Shown here piece by piece: positions 8,880 through 21,927 of a DNA stretch of 58,554 nucleotides. Numbering within the stretch: position 1 is the stretch's first letter; each line of letters starts with the position of its first letter. Made by a program: the position numbers and the translations under genes. The notes under the pieces are model-generated. The model did not search any database. It saw nothing but the letters and a program-made list of their open reading frames with translations, and was not told the DNA's origin. The DNA is from Thamnocephalis sphaerospora. Its lineage: Eukaryota; Zoopagomycota; Zoopagomycetes; Zoopagales; Sigmoideomycetaceae. The stretch is taken from the NCBI GenBank assembly GCA_003614735.1, contig KZ992449.1, positions 1-58,554 on the forward strand, given 5' to 3'.

Positions 8880-11390
8880 ATGATCGCCATACAGACCGAC
8901 GCTGTGTCGGTGGTTTCGGCCGTACTCGGCCTCTTTATTGTTCTGTTCGGCCTCGCCTCCATGCCGATCAAGGAATGGCTGTACTTGTCCGAAGCGTGTA
9001 AGCTACATCCTTGGGCGCAGTATTCTGACGCTGTTAACGAGCGTCGGTACGCTTGCGTAGTGGTTGCCATGCTATTCGGCATTGCCATTGGTCCCATTGC
9101 CATTAACCTGGTAGACCCGACCGGATGGGGCGACATGGATGTGGTGGCGCTGCAGTTTTCGCGCATTGTCATTGCAATATCGGCAAGTTGTCTCATTGAG
9201 GTGCGATCGCCGACGACATTGCTAACATGCTCTGATGCATACAATGGCGACGGGTAATGCCACAGGTGATGGCGGCCGGCATCTCACTGCCAAAGTACGT
9301 ATGCAGCCGGCGGATGCATTAATGTTCCACACGCTCACACGTTGTCTGTCTACACAGGGCATATCTTGTCAGGGAATGGCGGTCCATCGCAGCACTGCTC
9401 TTCCCAGTCATGTTCTTCATGTGGATCGCCAGTGCAGGAATCATGTACTGGCTGCTACCGATCGGTTTTGTAAGTAGGCGCCCAGATCACGCAGCTGAAT
9501 AGCGGCGGACATTGCGACGTTAACCGTTCCCTTGATGATTGTCTTTAGATTGAATCGCTTCTGATGGCTGCGTGCATTACCCCCACTGACCCGGCAAGTA
9601 TGCAGGCGTGCAGGTGAAACGGGGCTAGCCTTGACTAACAACAGCTGCTCGTGGGATACAGGTGCTTTCCAACTCTATCATAAAGGGCCGGTTTGCGGAG
9701 CAGCGTGTGCCAGACCATGTGCGCAACCTGTTGTCGACTGAGAGGTAAGATTGCTACTGATGTTTACCATGCGCATGGCAATAACGCTTTGCCTCGTGCC
9801 GATCTCGTGTCTGCCGCAGCGGTTCCAACGATGGTACGTGGAGCGCAGCCACCGTGCAAATGCGTGGCTCTGACACGTCCCATAGGCCTTGGTCTTCCGT
9901 ATCTCTTGCTTCCGGTGCTTTTTCTCAGCAACAGCAGCTATGCTACAGCGGTAGGAGAATGGTTCTATGCCGTGTGGGCATACCAGATTCTCCTGTCCAT
10001 TGTCATTGGCGCTGTGGTCGGCTATGTCGCCCGCAAGCTGCTCTACTTTGCCGAAAGCCGCGAGCTGATCGATAAGGAGTCCTTTCTGGTGTTTTCGTTT
10101 GCGCTTGCGGTACGTGCTCTGCGCGCGAATTGACGCCATCACGGCCCACGTGCCTACTCCACGCTAGTCGGCTGACAACTGCTCTGTCCCTGTCTCTCTG
10201 ATGTCAGATGTTCCTTATGGGTGCAGTGTTCATCATCGGAAGTGACGATCTATTTGCCGTATTTGTCGCGGGCAACGCGTTCACGTGGGAGTACGTTCAG
10301 CTGTGTGTTGGCACGGACACGCTATGCATCAGCTCACATGGTATGCACGTGTAGCGACTGGTTCCGCTCCGAAACACAGGAGGCGCATTTGCAAGAGGTG
10401 GTGGACATGTTCTTCAACTTGTCCTATTTTGTCTACTTTGGCACCATCATTCCGTGGTCGACATTTGGGTCTGTTGCGGAAAACATGCCGGTCTGGAAGC
10501 TGGTGGTGCTGGCGGTGCTCATACTGGTGCTACGCCGGGTCCCGGCTGTCCTGGTGCTGCAATGGATGATCCCTGTAGTCAAGACGTGGCGCGAGGCTAT
10601 TTTCGTCGGCTGGTTTGGCCCGATGGGTGTGGGCGCCGTCTTCTATGCGATGGTGGCCAAGGAGCAGCTCCACAAGATAGGCTATCACGGTCCTGCGGTT
10701 GAAATGCTGTTCCCTGTTGTTTCCTTTCTTGTACTTTCCTCCGTCATTGCACACGGCATCACGGTGCCAATCTTCCAGCTTTCCACCAGCCAGCTGACGC
10801 GCACGCTCACCAACCCTGCGGCCATTGCCCACTTGGTGCAGCGGCTTCCGCTGATCCGCCCTGACCAGGAAATCGTCATCCGCCACACGCGCAACACTAC
10901 GACAGTAACGGTCAGTCGACCCAGCTCTGTTGCTTACAGCGACTATCCCGAAGCGGAGGGTAGCAACGACGACAGCAGCTCGCTAGGTGCTGAGGATGCA
11001 GAGCGACGCAGCATCGGAAACAAGAGCAGCCGATCGACAGCACCTTCACGACAGCCCTCGCGTGTGTCGCGGCAACCTTCGCACCTGTCGCAGCGCACCA
11101 GGACCTCGCTCTCTCATCGTAGCGTCGTCGAAGAGCGAATTGTCTATGTGCATACTTTGGATGAGCAGGGACGACGTCGACCCACGCTAGTCGAGGACAG
11201 CATACTAGGTGACGGCGACGACGACGAGCAATCGACGCGCATCAGCGTAATTATTGCCGACGACGATAGTGTCGATGGCGGCGATTTGCCAACCAAAGCT
11301 ATGTCGATGGTGGAGCGTCCGTCCGGACCGGGGACTGCCGATCGCGAAGAAGGTGGCGGCGGCAGAAGCAGTCGCGACGGAAAACCCTAG
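8880..11390 (+). CDS. NHA1: plasma membrane Na+/H+ antiporter, Nha1/Sod2 family (627 aa)
   Basis: Exons 8880-8997, 9061-9200, 9266-9294, 9358-9469, 9549-9593, 9662-9744, 9820-9833, 9886-10109, 10208-10290 and 10355-11390. It exchanges Na+ or K+ for H+ and sets salt tolerance and pH. Family landmarks appear in order: MPIKEWLYLSEA, LFGIAIGPIAINLVDP, ACITPTDPVLSNSIIKGRFA (the conserved TPTDPVL ion-binding region), SGSNDGLGLPYL, SDDLFAVFVAGNAFTWDDWF and HLQEVVDMFFNLSYFVYFG. The last 200 residues are a hydrophilic tail with Ser/Arg-rich and acidic runs, shorter than S. cerevisiae Nha1. Two exons are tiny (29 and 14 nt). Intron 9594-9661 has a GC donor (CCG/GCAAGT), fixed by the TPTDPVLSNS join. 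Confidence 0.94.
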
Positions 11391-12211
11391 CATATAGCAC
11401 TGCGACCAAGGCACCTTCTGGCCCGCTGTGCAAATGACCAGGCGTGCTCACCGGTGGACAACTTGCTCAGCATATCTTTCTGCTAAAAGCACCTTTCCCT
11501 GCATGTCATCGCGTTTGATGACACCTCAATTTCTGCCCTACGTTATTGTCAAAAAAGTCCAATTATCGATGGCCTATATTGCCGGCCAAACGGCATGCCT
11601 AGTAAAGTGCGCGTGATTTGCGCGCAGGTTTGCCGCCACACTATGCACTGACGCAGTGCGTCAACTGGTGTCGCGCTTATGTCTTTTGATAGACAACGCG
11701 CATTTGCCAGTGGGCATTGTCATTTCACGTGGTTATCAACAGGTGGAGGCGGAATAGCAGGTGGTTGTTATTAATGGTAGCAACAACGCCGTAGCAAAAG
11801 CAACGGCGGCGGCTGAAAGAATGCGGTGCAGAGGCGTAGTAATAGTTGAGCGCGACAGAATGGATGCGAATGTGCTGGTGTTGAGAGGGAGAGGGAGAAT
11901 TGGTGTAGGCGGCATGTGGAGGGCGCGGACGCGGTAGTGGCATGGTCCTAAACAAGCGCATCCCCAAGCGATTCACGCGCAGCCCGCAGCGTCTGATGCC
12001 AACACGCACAGATAAACGAAACACAGGCAGTAGTGATGGCGACAGCTTGGTGATTGCAACTGCAGCGACGTGCGGCAGCATTAAAAGACTCTCGTTGGCT
12101 TCTCATACTTGCGTACACGTCACAAACACACACACACATACGCGCGCGCGTACACACACGCACACAAAATCATGTTCCGCTTTGGCTGGAGAGCGGGTGT
12201 GCTACTGCTAT
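11391..12211. other. convergent 3' region NHA1 / PAB1
   Basis: An 821-nt region between two converging genes that should hold both 3' UTRs. It carries a (CA)n-(CG)n-(CA)n stretch at about 12123-12168. No gene is supported. Confidence 0.6.
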
Positions 12212-14224
12212 TTAGGCAGACGCAGTCTCCTCAGAGGGCTGGGAAGCATGCTGCTTGAGCACAGCAATCGCCTCGTCAATCTTGGACTTCATGGCCTCTG
12301 GGCTCTCGAGCAGGTGAAGCAGCTCGCCGTTGTCCATCTCGAGCAGCATACCGGTGATCTTGCCGGCCAGCTCGGGCTGCTGCGCGGCAATGAGTGGGTA
12401 CAGAGCCTCGCCCAGCATCTGCTTCTGCTGCTCGGCCGGAGCGGCAGCCAGCGCAGCCGGAGTCAGGCCAGAGCCGGCAGCAGCCGGGGCAGCAGCAGCG
12501 GCGGCCGGAGAGCCAGCAGCAGCCGGAGCGGCAGCAGCGCCGGTCGCGGCATTGCGCGCGCCAGCGTTGCCACCCTTGTAGGCACCACCGCCACGCGGCG
12601 CCGCCGGACCGCCAGTGCGCTGGCCAGCAGGCGCAGCGTTACCAGCAACGCCCGGGCGACCGCCCTGCATCGGGGCGCCACCACGGCCGCGCACCGGACG
12701 ACCGCCACGGCCAGCCGGGGCACCCGGGTAGCCACCCTGCGGCACGCCCTGGTACTGACCAGCCATCGGAGCACCCGGCTGCTGCGCGCCAGTGGCCCAG
12801 CGCGGGCGCGGCACCATACCACCCTGCGGATACACTACGTTGCCGCGGCCAGTGGGGAAGCCAGGGCCCGTCGGATAGTACAGGGGTGCGCCTGGGTACA
12901 TGGCGCCCGGCATGCTCTGCGCAGCCTGCTGCATGCGGAGCTGGTTGCGCTGGGCCATCTGGGCCTCCAGCTGGCTGCGACGCACCTCCTTGCGCTGCGC
13001 AAGTGCGACATAGATCGGCTTGGTGCCAATCATGCGGTTGTTCATCTCGGTGACCGCCTTGGTGGCCTCGTCCGGCGACGAGAAGCACACAAAGCCAAAG
13101 CCCTTGGAGGCGCCCTTTTCGTCGCGCATCACCTTGGCGCTGGTGATGACACCAAAGTCGGCAAACTCCTGACGCAGCTTCTCGTCGTCGACGGTATCCT
13201 CGAGATTCTTCACGTACAGGTTCACGCCCTGATACTTGTTGAGCTTCTCAAGCTTAGCCTGCTCAAACTGACGGCGCAGCTCCTCCTCGCGCTCGGCCTT
13301 CTTCTGCGCGCGCGACACATACAGGCGCTTCTCGTTGATCTCCTTGTCGTTCATCTCCTCGACGGCGCGCCGGGCGTCCTCGTGGTTCTCAAAGTTGACA
13401 AAGCCAAAGCCCTTGCTGGCGCCCGTCTCCGGGTCGGTGGCCACGACCGCAGACGTGACAATGCCAAACTTGCTGAACATATCGCTGAACTCCTCGGTGG
13501 TGACCGCGGTATCCAGGTTCTTCACGTACACGTTCGTGAACTTGGCGCGCGCCTCCTCAATCTTGGACTGGCGCTCCTTGCGCGAGACGTGGTGGCCGAC
13601 AAAGACCTTGCGGTCGTTGAGCAGCATACCGTTGACGGCGCTGATCGCCTTGTCGGCCGCCTCGGGCGTCTCGTAGTGGACGAAACCGTAGCCGCGCGAA
13701 GAGCCATTCTCCATGGCGACCTTGCAGGACAATATGTTGCCGAACGCCGAGAAGGTGTCGTGCAGCATCTTGTTGTCGATGGTTGGGTCCAGGTTCTTGA
13801 TGAAGATGTTGCCAGCGCCGGTCTTGCGCAGCGACGGGTCGCGCTGCGACCACATGATGCGGCACGGCTTGCCGCGGATCGGGGTGTAGTTGAGCGTGTC
13901 CAACGCCGTCTCGCAGTGAGCAGCGTTGTGGTAGTTCACGTAGGCATAGCCAAGGCTACGGCGCGTGACCGCATCGCGGCACACACGGATGCTGGCCACA
14001 GCGCCGACCATGTTGAACAGCTCAAAAAGCATCGCCTCAGTGACGCTCGGCTCCAGCTCGCCAACGTACAGCGACGCGGTGGTGTGACCCTGCGCGCCCG
14101 CGGCCGGCTGCTCGGCCGGAGTAGCGGCAGGCGCAGCCGGAGATGCCGCCGAAGTGGTGGTGGTAGTGGTGGCCGGCGCGGCAGCCGGCGCAGCCTCAGT
14201 AGCGGGAGTGCTGTTGGCGGACAT
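12212..14224 (-). CDS. PAB1: poly(A)-binding protein (670 aa, intronless)
   Basis: A single exon on the minus strand. It binds mRNA poly(A) tails and links them to eIF4G and to deadenylation. An Ala/Thr/Pro-rich N-terminus precedes four RRMs at about residues 50-128, 138-215, 231-308 and 334-411, with RNP1 octamers [24 protein letters not shown] and KGFGFVCF. A Pro/Gly/Arg-rich linker follows, then a C-terminal MLLE domain (about 590-660; [20 protein letters not shown]). It is the only long gene here without introns. The leader just upstream of the ATG is a CGT/CGA repeat with a CU-rich block. Yeast-style A-rich autoregulatory leader sequence is not evident. Confidence 0.97.
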   Translation of the reverse strand: MSANSTPATEAAPAAAPATTTTTTSAASPAAPAATPAEQPAAGAQGHTTASLYVGELEPSVTEAMLFELFNMVGAVASIRVCRDAVTRRSLGYAYVNYHNAAHCETALDTLNYTPIRGKPCRIMWSQRDPSLRKTGAGNIFIKNLDPTIDNKMLHDTFSAFGNILSCKVAMENGSSRGYGFVHYETPEAADKAISAVNGMLLNDRKVFVGHHVSRKERQSKIEEARAKFTNVYVKNLDTAVTTEEFSDMFSKFGIVTSAVVATDPETGASKGFGFVNFENHEDARRAVEEMNDKEINEKRLYVSRAQKKAEREEELRRQFEQAKLEKLNKYQGVNLYVKNLEDTVDDEKLRQEFADFGVITSAKVMRDEKGASKGFGFVCFSSPDEATKAVTEMNNRMIGTKPIYVALAQRKEVRRSQLEAQMAQRNQLRMQQAAQSMPGAMYPGAPLYYPTGPGFPTGRGNVVYPQGGMVPRPRWATGAQQPGAPMAGQYQGVPQGGYPGAPAGRGGRPVRGRGGAPMQGGRPGVAGNAAPAGQRTGGPAAPRGGGAYKGGNAGARNAATGAAAAPAAAGSPAAAAAAPAAAGSGLTPAALAAAPAEQQKQMLGEALYPLIAAQQPELAGKITGMLLEMDNGELLHLLESPEAMKSKIDEAIAVLKQHASQPSEETASA

Positions 14225-15086
14225 GATGACTACGGCGACAGACGGGATCGTAGCAGCAACGACGACGACGACGACGAGCGTGTAAAGAGAAAAGGGAAAG
14301 GTGGCGTTTCTACGACTAGACCGAGATCGGACACGCTAAAAGGGGCTTGCGATGCGGCAGCGACGGCTAGTGCGAAGGAGCCACGGCAGGGAGCTTTTGT
14401 GGTTTTGAAGTTTTTTTGAAGGCTTTTCAAGATTTTGCGAACGAGGCGAGGCGAGGCGAGAAGCCAGACGCACGCGGCACGTACACTCGACGGTGGCTAG
14501 AACGAACGCGGATCACGCGGACGTGTGCTGGAGCTCTGCTGATGACGCCGGATGACAACGGCGACAAGCAACAGTGGCAACGGCAACGGCAGACGGGCAA
14601 CGGTGATCGGGACGTCGACAAGCGCACACTACTGCGGGGCAGGTCGGTGTAGGAGCGAGGCGTAGAGTGAGGCGAAGAACTCGAACTCGGCGACTCGGTC
14701 GAACGTATGTGGTGTGTGCGGGTGGGCGAACGGGCGGCAGGAGAAAGGAAAGAGAGTGGTGGGCGCGGCGGGAGCAGGCACACAGCCAAGAAAACTCCCC
14801 ACGCGCAAGAAAAAAATAAGGGAAAAATCGAGCTCATCGGATTGGCTGGGCGGCTGCAAAGGAGGTTTCGCGGCCACACACACACATTCACGACCGCCTA
14901 GGCACTTTTCGCTCTCATCGGGTCACTTATGCACTCTGTAGCGACGGCCAAGCAGGTCCGCCTAAAACATGTCGGCAGTATATCCGGCGTAACCTCAAGC
15001 AGTTGCATTGACCACACGGTCCAGCTCAGACAGCCAGCCGGCACAATAAAACATAGGGGTAGGGATGGAAGAATAGCCGACGGACT
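14225..15086. promoter_or_regulatory. PAB1 upstream region with simple repeats
   Basis: An 862-nt stretch between the PAB1 start and the PMC1 stop, both minus-strand genes. It holds an (ACG)n run at 14256-14277 in the PAB1 leader, a GAGGC tandem at 14443-14460, and a short CA run near 14875-14886. It should contain the PAB1 promoter and the PMC1 3' UTR. Confidence 0.6.
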
Positions 15087-18000
15087 TCATGCGTCTGTCG
15101 AAATAGTCGACGATCGTCGCGGACTGTTTTGCAGACACTCGACGGCATCGGCCAGCTTGGGCGTGCCGATGCGGCGCATCACAGGAGAGCGACGCAGAGC
15201 ACCGTACACGCGCAGCTTGGTCTGCACTTCGTTGATGGCTGCCTCCCAGCGCATCCGCTCCTGGCTGACCAGCGGTCGGCGTTCCTGGTCCGGCATCTGG
15301 TCGGCTAGGCCGCAGTCGGGCAGGAGGCGGAGCAGCACGCCAATGGGCAGCGAGAGAGCGCCGATGCCCACGGTGGCCAGCCAGTAGGGCCACGACAGTG
15401 ACACGGTTTTGAATGCGATGCCGCCAAAGGTGACAATCAAAAACTGGCCGACAACGACAAATACCTGTACCGTAAGGAAAGCTAGCGAAAAGCAGGCACA
15501 CGACGTCAGCATACAGGAGATAGTGGCAGCGCACGCCGGCTAGCCAGTCGCACCATAGTTGGAGCAAATGCCGCGCATAAAGTTGAGGCTATCATCGATG
15601 CGTCGGCAGTTGAACTCGTTGAATATCTGCAGAAAGACAAATGCGTTGAATACCACGGTGCGCATAATGGCACGGTCTTCCTCGCCTTGGCCGAGATGGA
15701 AAATACGCGGACCAAGGTGCAGCAATAGCAGACTGATGACCACTGCAAATGATCGGCCTTTGCGTTTAGCTACGGTTCTGCGCGTCACATGGCGGCTGGT
15801 GTACCCTCACCTTGGAACACCGCTTGACCAATAATCATCTTCCACATGCTAAAGTTGATAAGTGGTGCATTGCGGGCCAGCGGATAGCGTAGCATCAGCT
15901 CGTCGGATGGGCGTTCGGTAGCCAGTGCCAGTGCAGCCAGCGTGTCCATGATCAAGTTCACCCAGAGCAGCTGAGTGGCCGAAAGGACCGACTCGTTGTT
16001 CGGATCAGCCACAGCACTGACAAAGGCCAGCACGACCGCGCAAATATTGACGGTAAGCTGGAACGCAAGGAACTTTCGCACACTGTCGCTAACGGCTCGG
16101 CCCCATTTGATGGCTGCGGCATAATGTGCTGGGTGTTAGTGTAGCAACTGGGCATTGCCACCGAATGGGTCCTACCTGCGACGATGCTGTTAAAGTTGTC
16201 GTCCATGAGAATGATAGACGATGCTTCTTTGGCCACCTATTGCCGATCGACGAGTCAGTACAGGCGGTGCATTGTGGACGTAGCGCCTGCCACCTACCTC
16301 GGTGCCAGCAATGCCCATGCTGAAGCCGACATCGGCCATTTTCAGTGCCTACCCATCCAGAGAGCATGATGTCACAGTAAGCGAGATGCACACACAGATT
16401 GGCCTCGGCGCAGCTTTTGCTTACCGGTGCATCATTGGTACCGTCGCCAGTCATGCCGACCACTTCGCCAAGGCCCTGCAACGTCCGCACGACAATCTGC
16501 TTGTCTACCGGCGACGAGCGTGCCAGCACCTGGAGACGAGGAATGATCCTTGTGCGTTCTTCTTCGGAAAGATTGCGGAACTCTTGGCTGTGTACAGCAT
16601 GCTTGGTTAGCTGCGCAGCTGCAGCCAGCTTCACGCTGCGCCAACCTACCCAGACATGACAATGCCGCCTTTGGTGAGAATGCCGGCGTTGCGGGCAATG
16701 GCGCTGGCCGTGCGCACGTTGTCACCGGTAATCTACGCCCAGCATGGTTAGCAACGACATGCTTGCACGGCCGTGCCATTGCAGCTACTCACCATTTTAA
16801 CATAGACGCCGGCGCGACGGCAGATCTGCACCGATTCGACCACCCCTTCACGTAGCGGATCTTGAATGCCAACAATGCCAATGCATACCAGGTTTTTGGC
16901 GGGCGCCTCTTCTTCGTCAAAGCTCGCCACTTCCTTGTTGGTGACGTCGCGGTAGGCAAGACACAGTGTGCGCAGCGCCTTGTCCGCATACATGGCGATG
17001 ATGCGTTCAAAGTTGGCGCGCGCTGTCTTGTTGAGCGACTTTATCTCGCCGTGCTCGGCAACGTAGTGTGTGCACGAGCTCAGCACAATCTCGGACGCAC
17101 CCTTGACGTACAGCCGGCACTGCTGGGTTGCGCTGCTGGCGTGCTTCTTTGCATCGAGACCCATGTTGGTTTCCACCACCGCGGCCATGATCTTCTTTTG
17201 CGAAGAGAACGGATAGACTTTGAGTTGGTGCGCGCCGTGTCGCAGTTGACGATAGTCTTCACCAAGATTGGTAATCATGTCCAAAAGGGCGCCTTCGGTC
17301 TTGGAGCCGATGAACGTCTGGCCACCCTTGTCGTCCTGGCCCTGGAATGCGGTCGAGTTGGAGGCGATGCCCTCGCAGACAATCTCGTAGATGTGGCGTG
17401 GAACAGCGCGCTTCCAGGCATTCAGGCCGCCGGCACCACGGTGTTCGCCATTGCTGCTGTCATAGTCTACGCCTGCCAGTGAGCCTGCCACCACGGTCAT
17501 TCGGTTCTGCGTGAGGGTACCGGTCTTGTCGGAGCACACGGTCGTAGCGCTTCCCATGGTCTCGCACGCCGAGAGCACACGCACAAGATTGTTGTCCTTG
17601 AGCATCTGCGTCGTGGCATAGGCCAGCGCCAGCGTGACCGCCATCGGCAGGCCTTCTGGCACTGCCACGACGAGAATCGTGATGGCCTGGATCACAATCT
17701 TGACGATGGAGGCAATCAGATCGTCCACTTGTGGTGTGCCGCCCGCAATCGCTGTCGTAATCACCAGCTTCAGGGTGAGAACGATCAGCATCAGCAGTGC
17801 AGCTGAAGCGCCCATCTTGGCAATCTGTTCGGCCAGCTGATCAAGCTTCTGTTGTAACGGTGTCTCTTGTGTTTCGTCATCACGCATCGCCATCATTGTG
17901 CGACCATGGAATGACCTTTCGCCCACTGCGATCACCAGCATCGTCGCCACGCCCTCGAGGATCTTGGAACCACTCAGGATGAAGCAGTCTCCACCGGCCT

Positions 18001-18950
18001 CGTCAGAGTCCTTTTTGACTTCGTCAGACTCGCCAGTGGCGCTCGATTCGTCACACTTGAGGTTGTGGCCACTTAGGTAGAGTCCGTCCACGGCGACGAC
18101 CTCTCCCGGCTCGAGCTTCATGACGTCGCCGACATTGACGTCGTGGACAGAAATCTCGTGCTCGCGGCCGTCACGGATCACCTTGACGTTGCGGGCCTCT
18201 TTTTCAGCATTTAGCTTTCGGAACTGCTTTTCCTTTTCAAAGTCGTTGATCGAGTTGGTAAATACTACGACCAGCACCGCGACCAGAATGGCCGTGCCTG
18301 TTGCGCACACCCGCAGATTAGCAACATGGACACTGTGATGGCACTCTCAGTCGGCTGTGCCTGCCTTCTATCCAGCCCACACGGGGCTCGTCTTCCGGGT
18401 GGCTCGGTGAGTAGTCTTCGTAGATGCCAATGGCCAGTGAGATCATAGCGCCAATACTAAGCAGCACTGGTGGGACGCGTGCAGCAACCAGTCAGTATGG
18501 TGGTGACACTGCGTAATGCAGTGCTCTAAGATGACGCGTACCCAAGGTGCGGTCTTGAAGCGCTTCGCTAACGTAGGACCAGAATGGACGGATTTTGGCA
18601 TCGGGCAACACCTAGTTGTCGACGACGATATTATGGCGCATCGTTAGCGAGGTCATGATCGGTATGTCATGGGCTGCTGGCCATATCCGTACATTGGCAC
18701 CAAAGATGCGACGACGCGCCTCAAAAGGCTTGCCATGATCGCCACTTTCGTCCTGGCAAAGGCCAGTGCCAGTGTCGACACGAAGCGAACGGGTGACGCC
18801 AGCCACGCCGCCTAGCGACTCTAGTCCTGAACGTTCGCGATCCTCCATCAACGCGCACAGCTGGTCGGCGCTGACGCCAAATGACGCGTTATCCGATCCG
18901 CCATGAGACACCAGCGGCGTGCGCTCATTCGCCGCGGACTGCGCGGACAT
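15087..18950 (-). CDS. PMC1: plasma-membrane-type Ca2+-transporting P-ATPase (1059 aa)
   Basis: Exons on the minus strand: 18950-18693, 18611-18542, 18466-18365, 18297-16793, 16732-16650, 16587-16425, 16348-16298, 16236-16176, 16113-15811, 15742-15554, 15481-15087. A P2B ATPase that pumps Ca2+ out of the cytosol. Visible motifs are GWIEGTAILVAVLVVVFTNS (M2), TGES, VPEGLPMAV (M4 Ca2+ site), CSDKTGTLTQNRM with the phosphorylated Asp, KMITGDN, MTGDGTNDAP, and M5-M10. The C-terminal tail has RMRWEAAINEVQTKLRVYG, close in pattern to the calmodulin-binding helix of animal PMCAs, so autoinhibition released by calmodulin is likely (inference). Intron 3 (18298-18364) seems to use a GC donor and is the weakest join. 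Confidence 0.95.
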
Positions 18951-19434
18951 GGTGTAAAGGTGTGTATGGGTGTGGAAGCCGGCGGCTATGGCACCAGCAG
19001 CACGAGTGTCTGACAGAACGGCGCTTGGTAGAACGTAGAACGGGTGGTGTGCGGTGAGCAAAAGAGAAAAGAACCGTGACGATGGCTTTTGACGCAGGTG
19101 TCGCTTGCCTGGAACCATCTGTTCAAAAACTTAAGAGAGCATGGCCCACACACACAGGCGACTGTTTTTGACGTCACAAATGACTACAACACGACGACAC
19201 AGCAGGGGAAGGATGGCACGCGGCACTCTGGATGGAATATTCGCCTGCTGACGATGTGCCAGGGGGCGCCATTCTGCTGGCATGCTCGCACATACCCCTA
19301 ACCATAGATGTTTCCATGCTGTCCGACGCATAGTCCACTATGCAGCCATTGTAGCCGTTGCGAGCGCCATTGGGAGTGCCAGCGGCGTGTGTATTGCCAA
19401 AATAGTATCACGAAACATGCGTGGCTAGGCACCG
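18951..19434. promoter_or_regulatory. PMC1 upstream region
   Basis: A 484-nt region on the 5' side of PMC1 and the 3' side of the OCIA-like gene. I see no further gene. A CA-rich run near 19147-19155 is the only simple repeat. Confidence 0.5.
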
Positions 19435-20467
19435 TTAGTCCTCCACAACGTCGCCATACTGGTTGCGGTGTGTCTTGGCGCCTGCTCGCATCCGCTCAAA
19501 GTCCTCACGCGTACGCGCAAAGCCCTCAGAGGGTGCATCAGGCGATGCATCGCGCCAGCCCTGCGGCTCCGGTTCCGATTGACCTTCGGCCGTCGGACGC
19601 GATGCCTGCTGGCGGATACGCTCCCAGTTTGACGGCTTCTTGTTGGAAGCTCGGATTTCATCCCAGCGTGACTTGGATGTAGCAGGAGTATCGCTGGCTT
19701 GCGTTTCTTCCGTCGGACGATTGGCATCCGGTTCGGTGGTAATGCCCACCATGTCCTGATCGTCGCGATCGATGGATGCATTGCGCAAAATGGCTCTGGG
19801 GCCACCCGCAGCCTCCTGCGGTCCAATGCGGCCTCCACGCATACGCTCTTGAATCATCTCATCTCTACCGTGGTCAACCGAGGATTAGTCGTATGGCCAC
19901 AGCACATACACACCCTGTCACCGCATGTCAACGCACTGGATCGTCCTAAATATTTCCAGTAAATGGGCAGAATCGGGTAGGTTGCGAATCTCGCGCATGG
20001 CCGCCCAGGTACCGGTAACGACACCAAACTGCATGCCAACAATGGTGGAGACTATGGCGTGCGCATTAGCACCAAGCATACCGCGATGCCGCTACCAACA
20101 TGTCCACGATGCAGACACTGATGCACCTACAGCTGGTCATAAGAATGGCCGGCAGTATGTTGAAGCCGCGTCGTCGGCCTGTATACATGCACGTTAGTGT
20201 ACGGGTGTCTGGCCGGCGCGCCGCATACACCCACTGAACAGGAATCCGGCCACCGTGCCGGCCGTGGTTCCGAGCATCACTAGGCACAATAGACCGCACG
20301 TCAGGCCAAAGATCATTTCAAGCTTGCTCGCCACACGCGGCTACCGCGACCTTACCATTGCGCGACATCTTGCCACGAGCACTTTCCAGCGCTGCCACCT
20401 CTTCGGGACGCAGCGGATGCTCCTTCATACGCTCCATCAAGCGGTTGTAGAGTGCTACGCCAGCCAT
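19435..20467 (-). CDS. OCIA-domain-like membrane protein (253 aa)
   Basis: Exons on the minus strand: 20467-20356, 20279-20235, 20178-20119, 20051-19937, 19864-19435. The first 85 residues hold two hydrophobic segments rich in small residues (VMLGTTAGTVAGFLFS, then a second span ending VGMQFGVVTGTWAAM), preceded by a charged helix with LRPEEVAALESARGK. The rest is hydrophilic, with SRWDEIRASN and NWERIRQQ repeats of the W-[DE]-x-[IL]-R kind. This architecture resembles fungal OCIA-domain proteins of mitochondria or endosomes, but the match is by general pattern only. The exon 2 and 3 borders were chosen on phase and branch site and are less certain than the first and last exons. Confidence 0.6.
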
Positions 20468-20607
20468 GTTGCGCGTGCTAGCTTTTGTCGACTGTAATCG
20501 GTAAAGGTAGAAACGGGGAACGGATACCGTGACGCAACGGAAAGACCAGGTGTGACCTCATCGTCTATTTTATGAGCCCATAACGGTATATTCCGCCACC
20601 CATGCAA

Positions 20608-21726
<1,119 letters not shown>

Positions 21727-21927
21727 GGCGTTGTGTGTGTGTGTGTGTGTGTGTGGGAACAGTAACGAAAGCAAGCAGTGTGTTCAGTGGACAGTAGACC
21801 TACAAAGATGCTTATCATGCCGACTAGCACCACTGCGCTCGCCTTGTTCCGCGTCTGTCCACCTCTACCAGTTACTCCACCAACACCAATCTCGCCTGTT
21901 TTCCTCTTCTCTTTCTACGGAGCTACC
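21727..21927. promoter_or_regulatory. divergent promoter NKAP / Rds2-like, with (TG)n
   Basis: A 201-bp region between starts at 21726 (minus) and 21928 (plus). A (TG)12 tract at 21732-21755 abuts the NKAP start. A pyrimidine-rich block precedes the plus-strand start. Confidence 0.75.

Noticed and set aside
11942-14419. An 825-codon open frame on the plus strand.
   Set aside because: It lies antisense to PAB1 for nearly its whole length; the product is Leu/Arg/His-rich with no motif. It results from PAB1 codon bias, which removes stops from the complementary frame.
15482-15553. A frame break in PMC1 after the NY of transmembrane segment M9.
   Set aside because: The acceptor CGCTAG at 15482, not the later TACAG, gives AFLTVQVFVVVGQ in frame.
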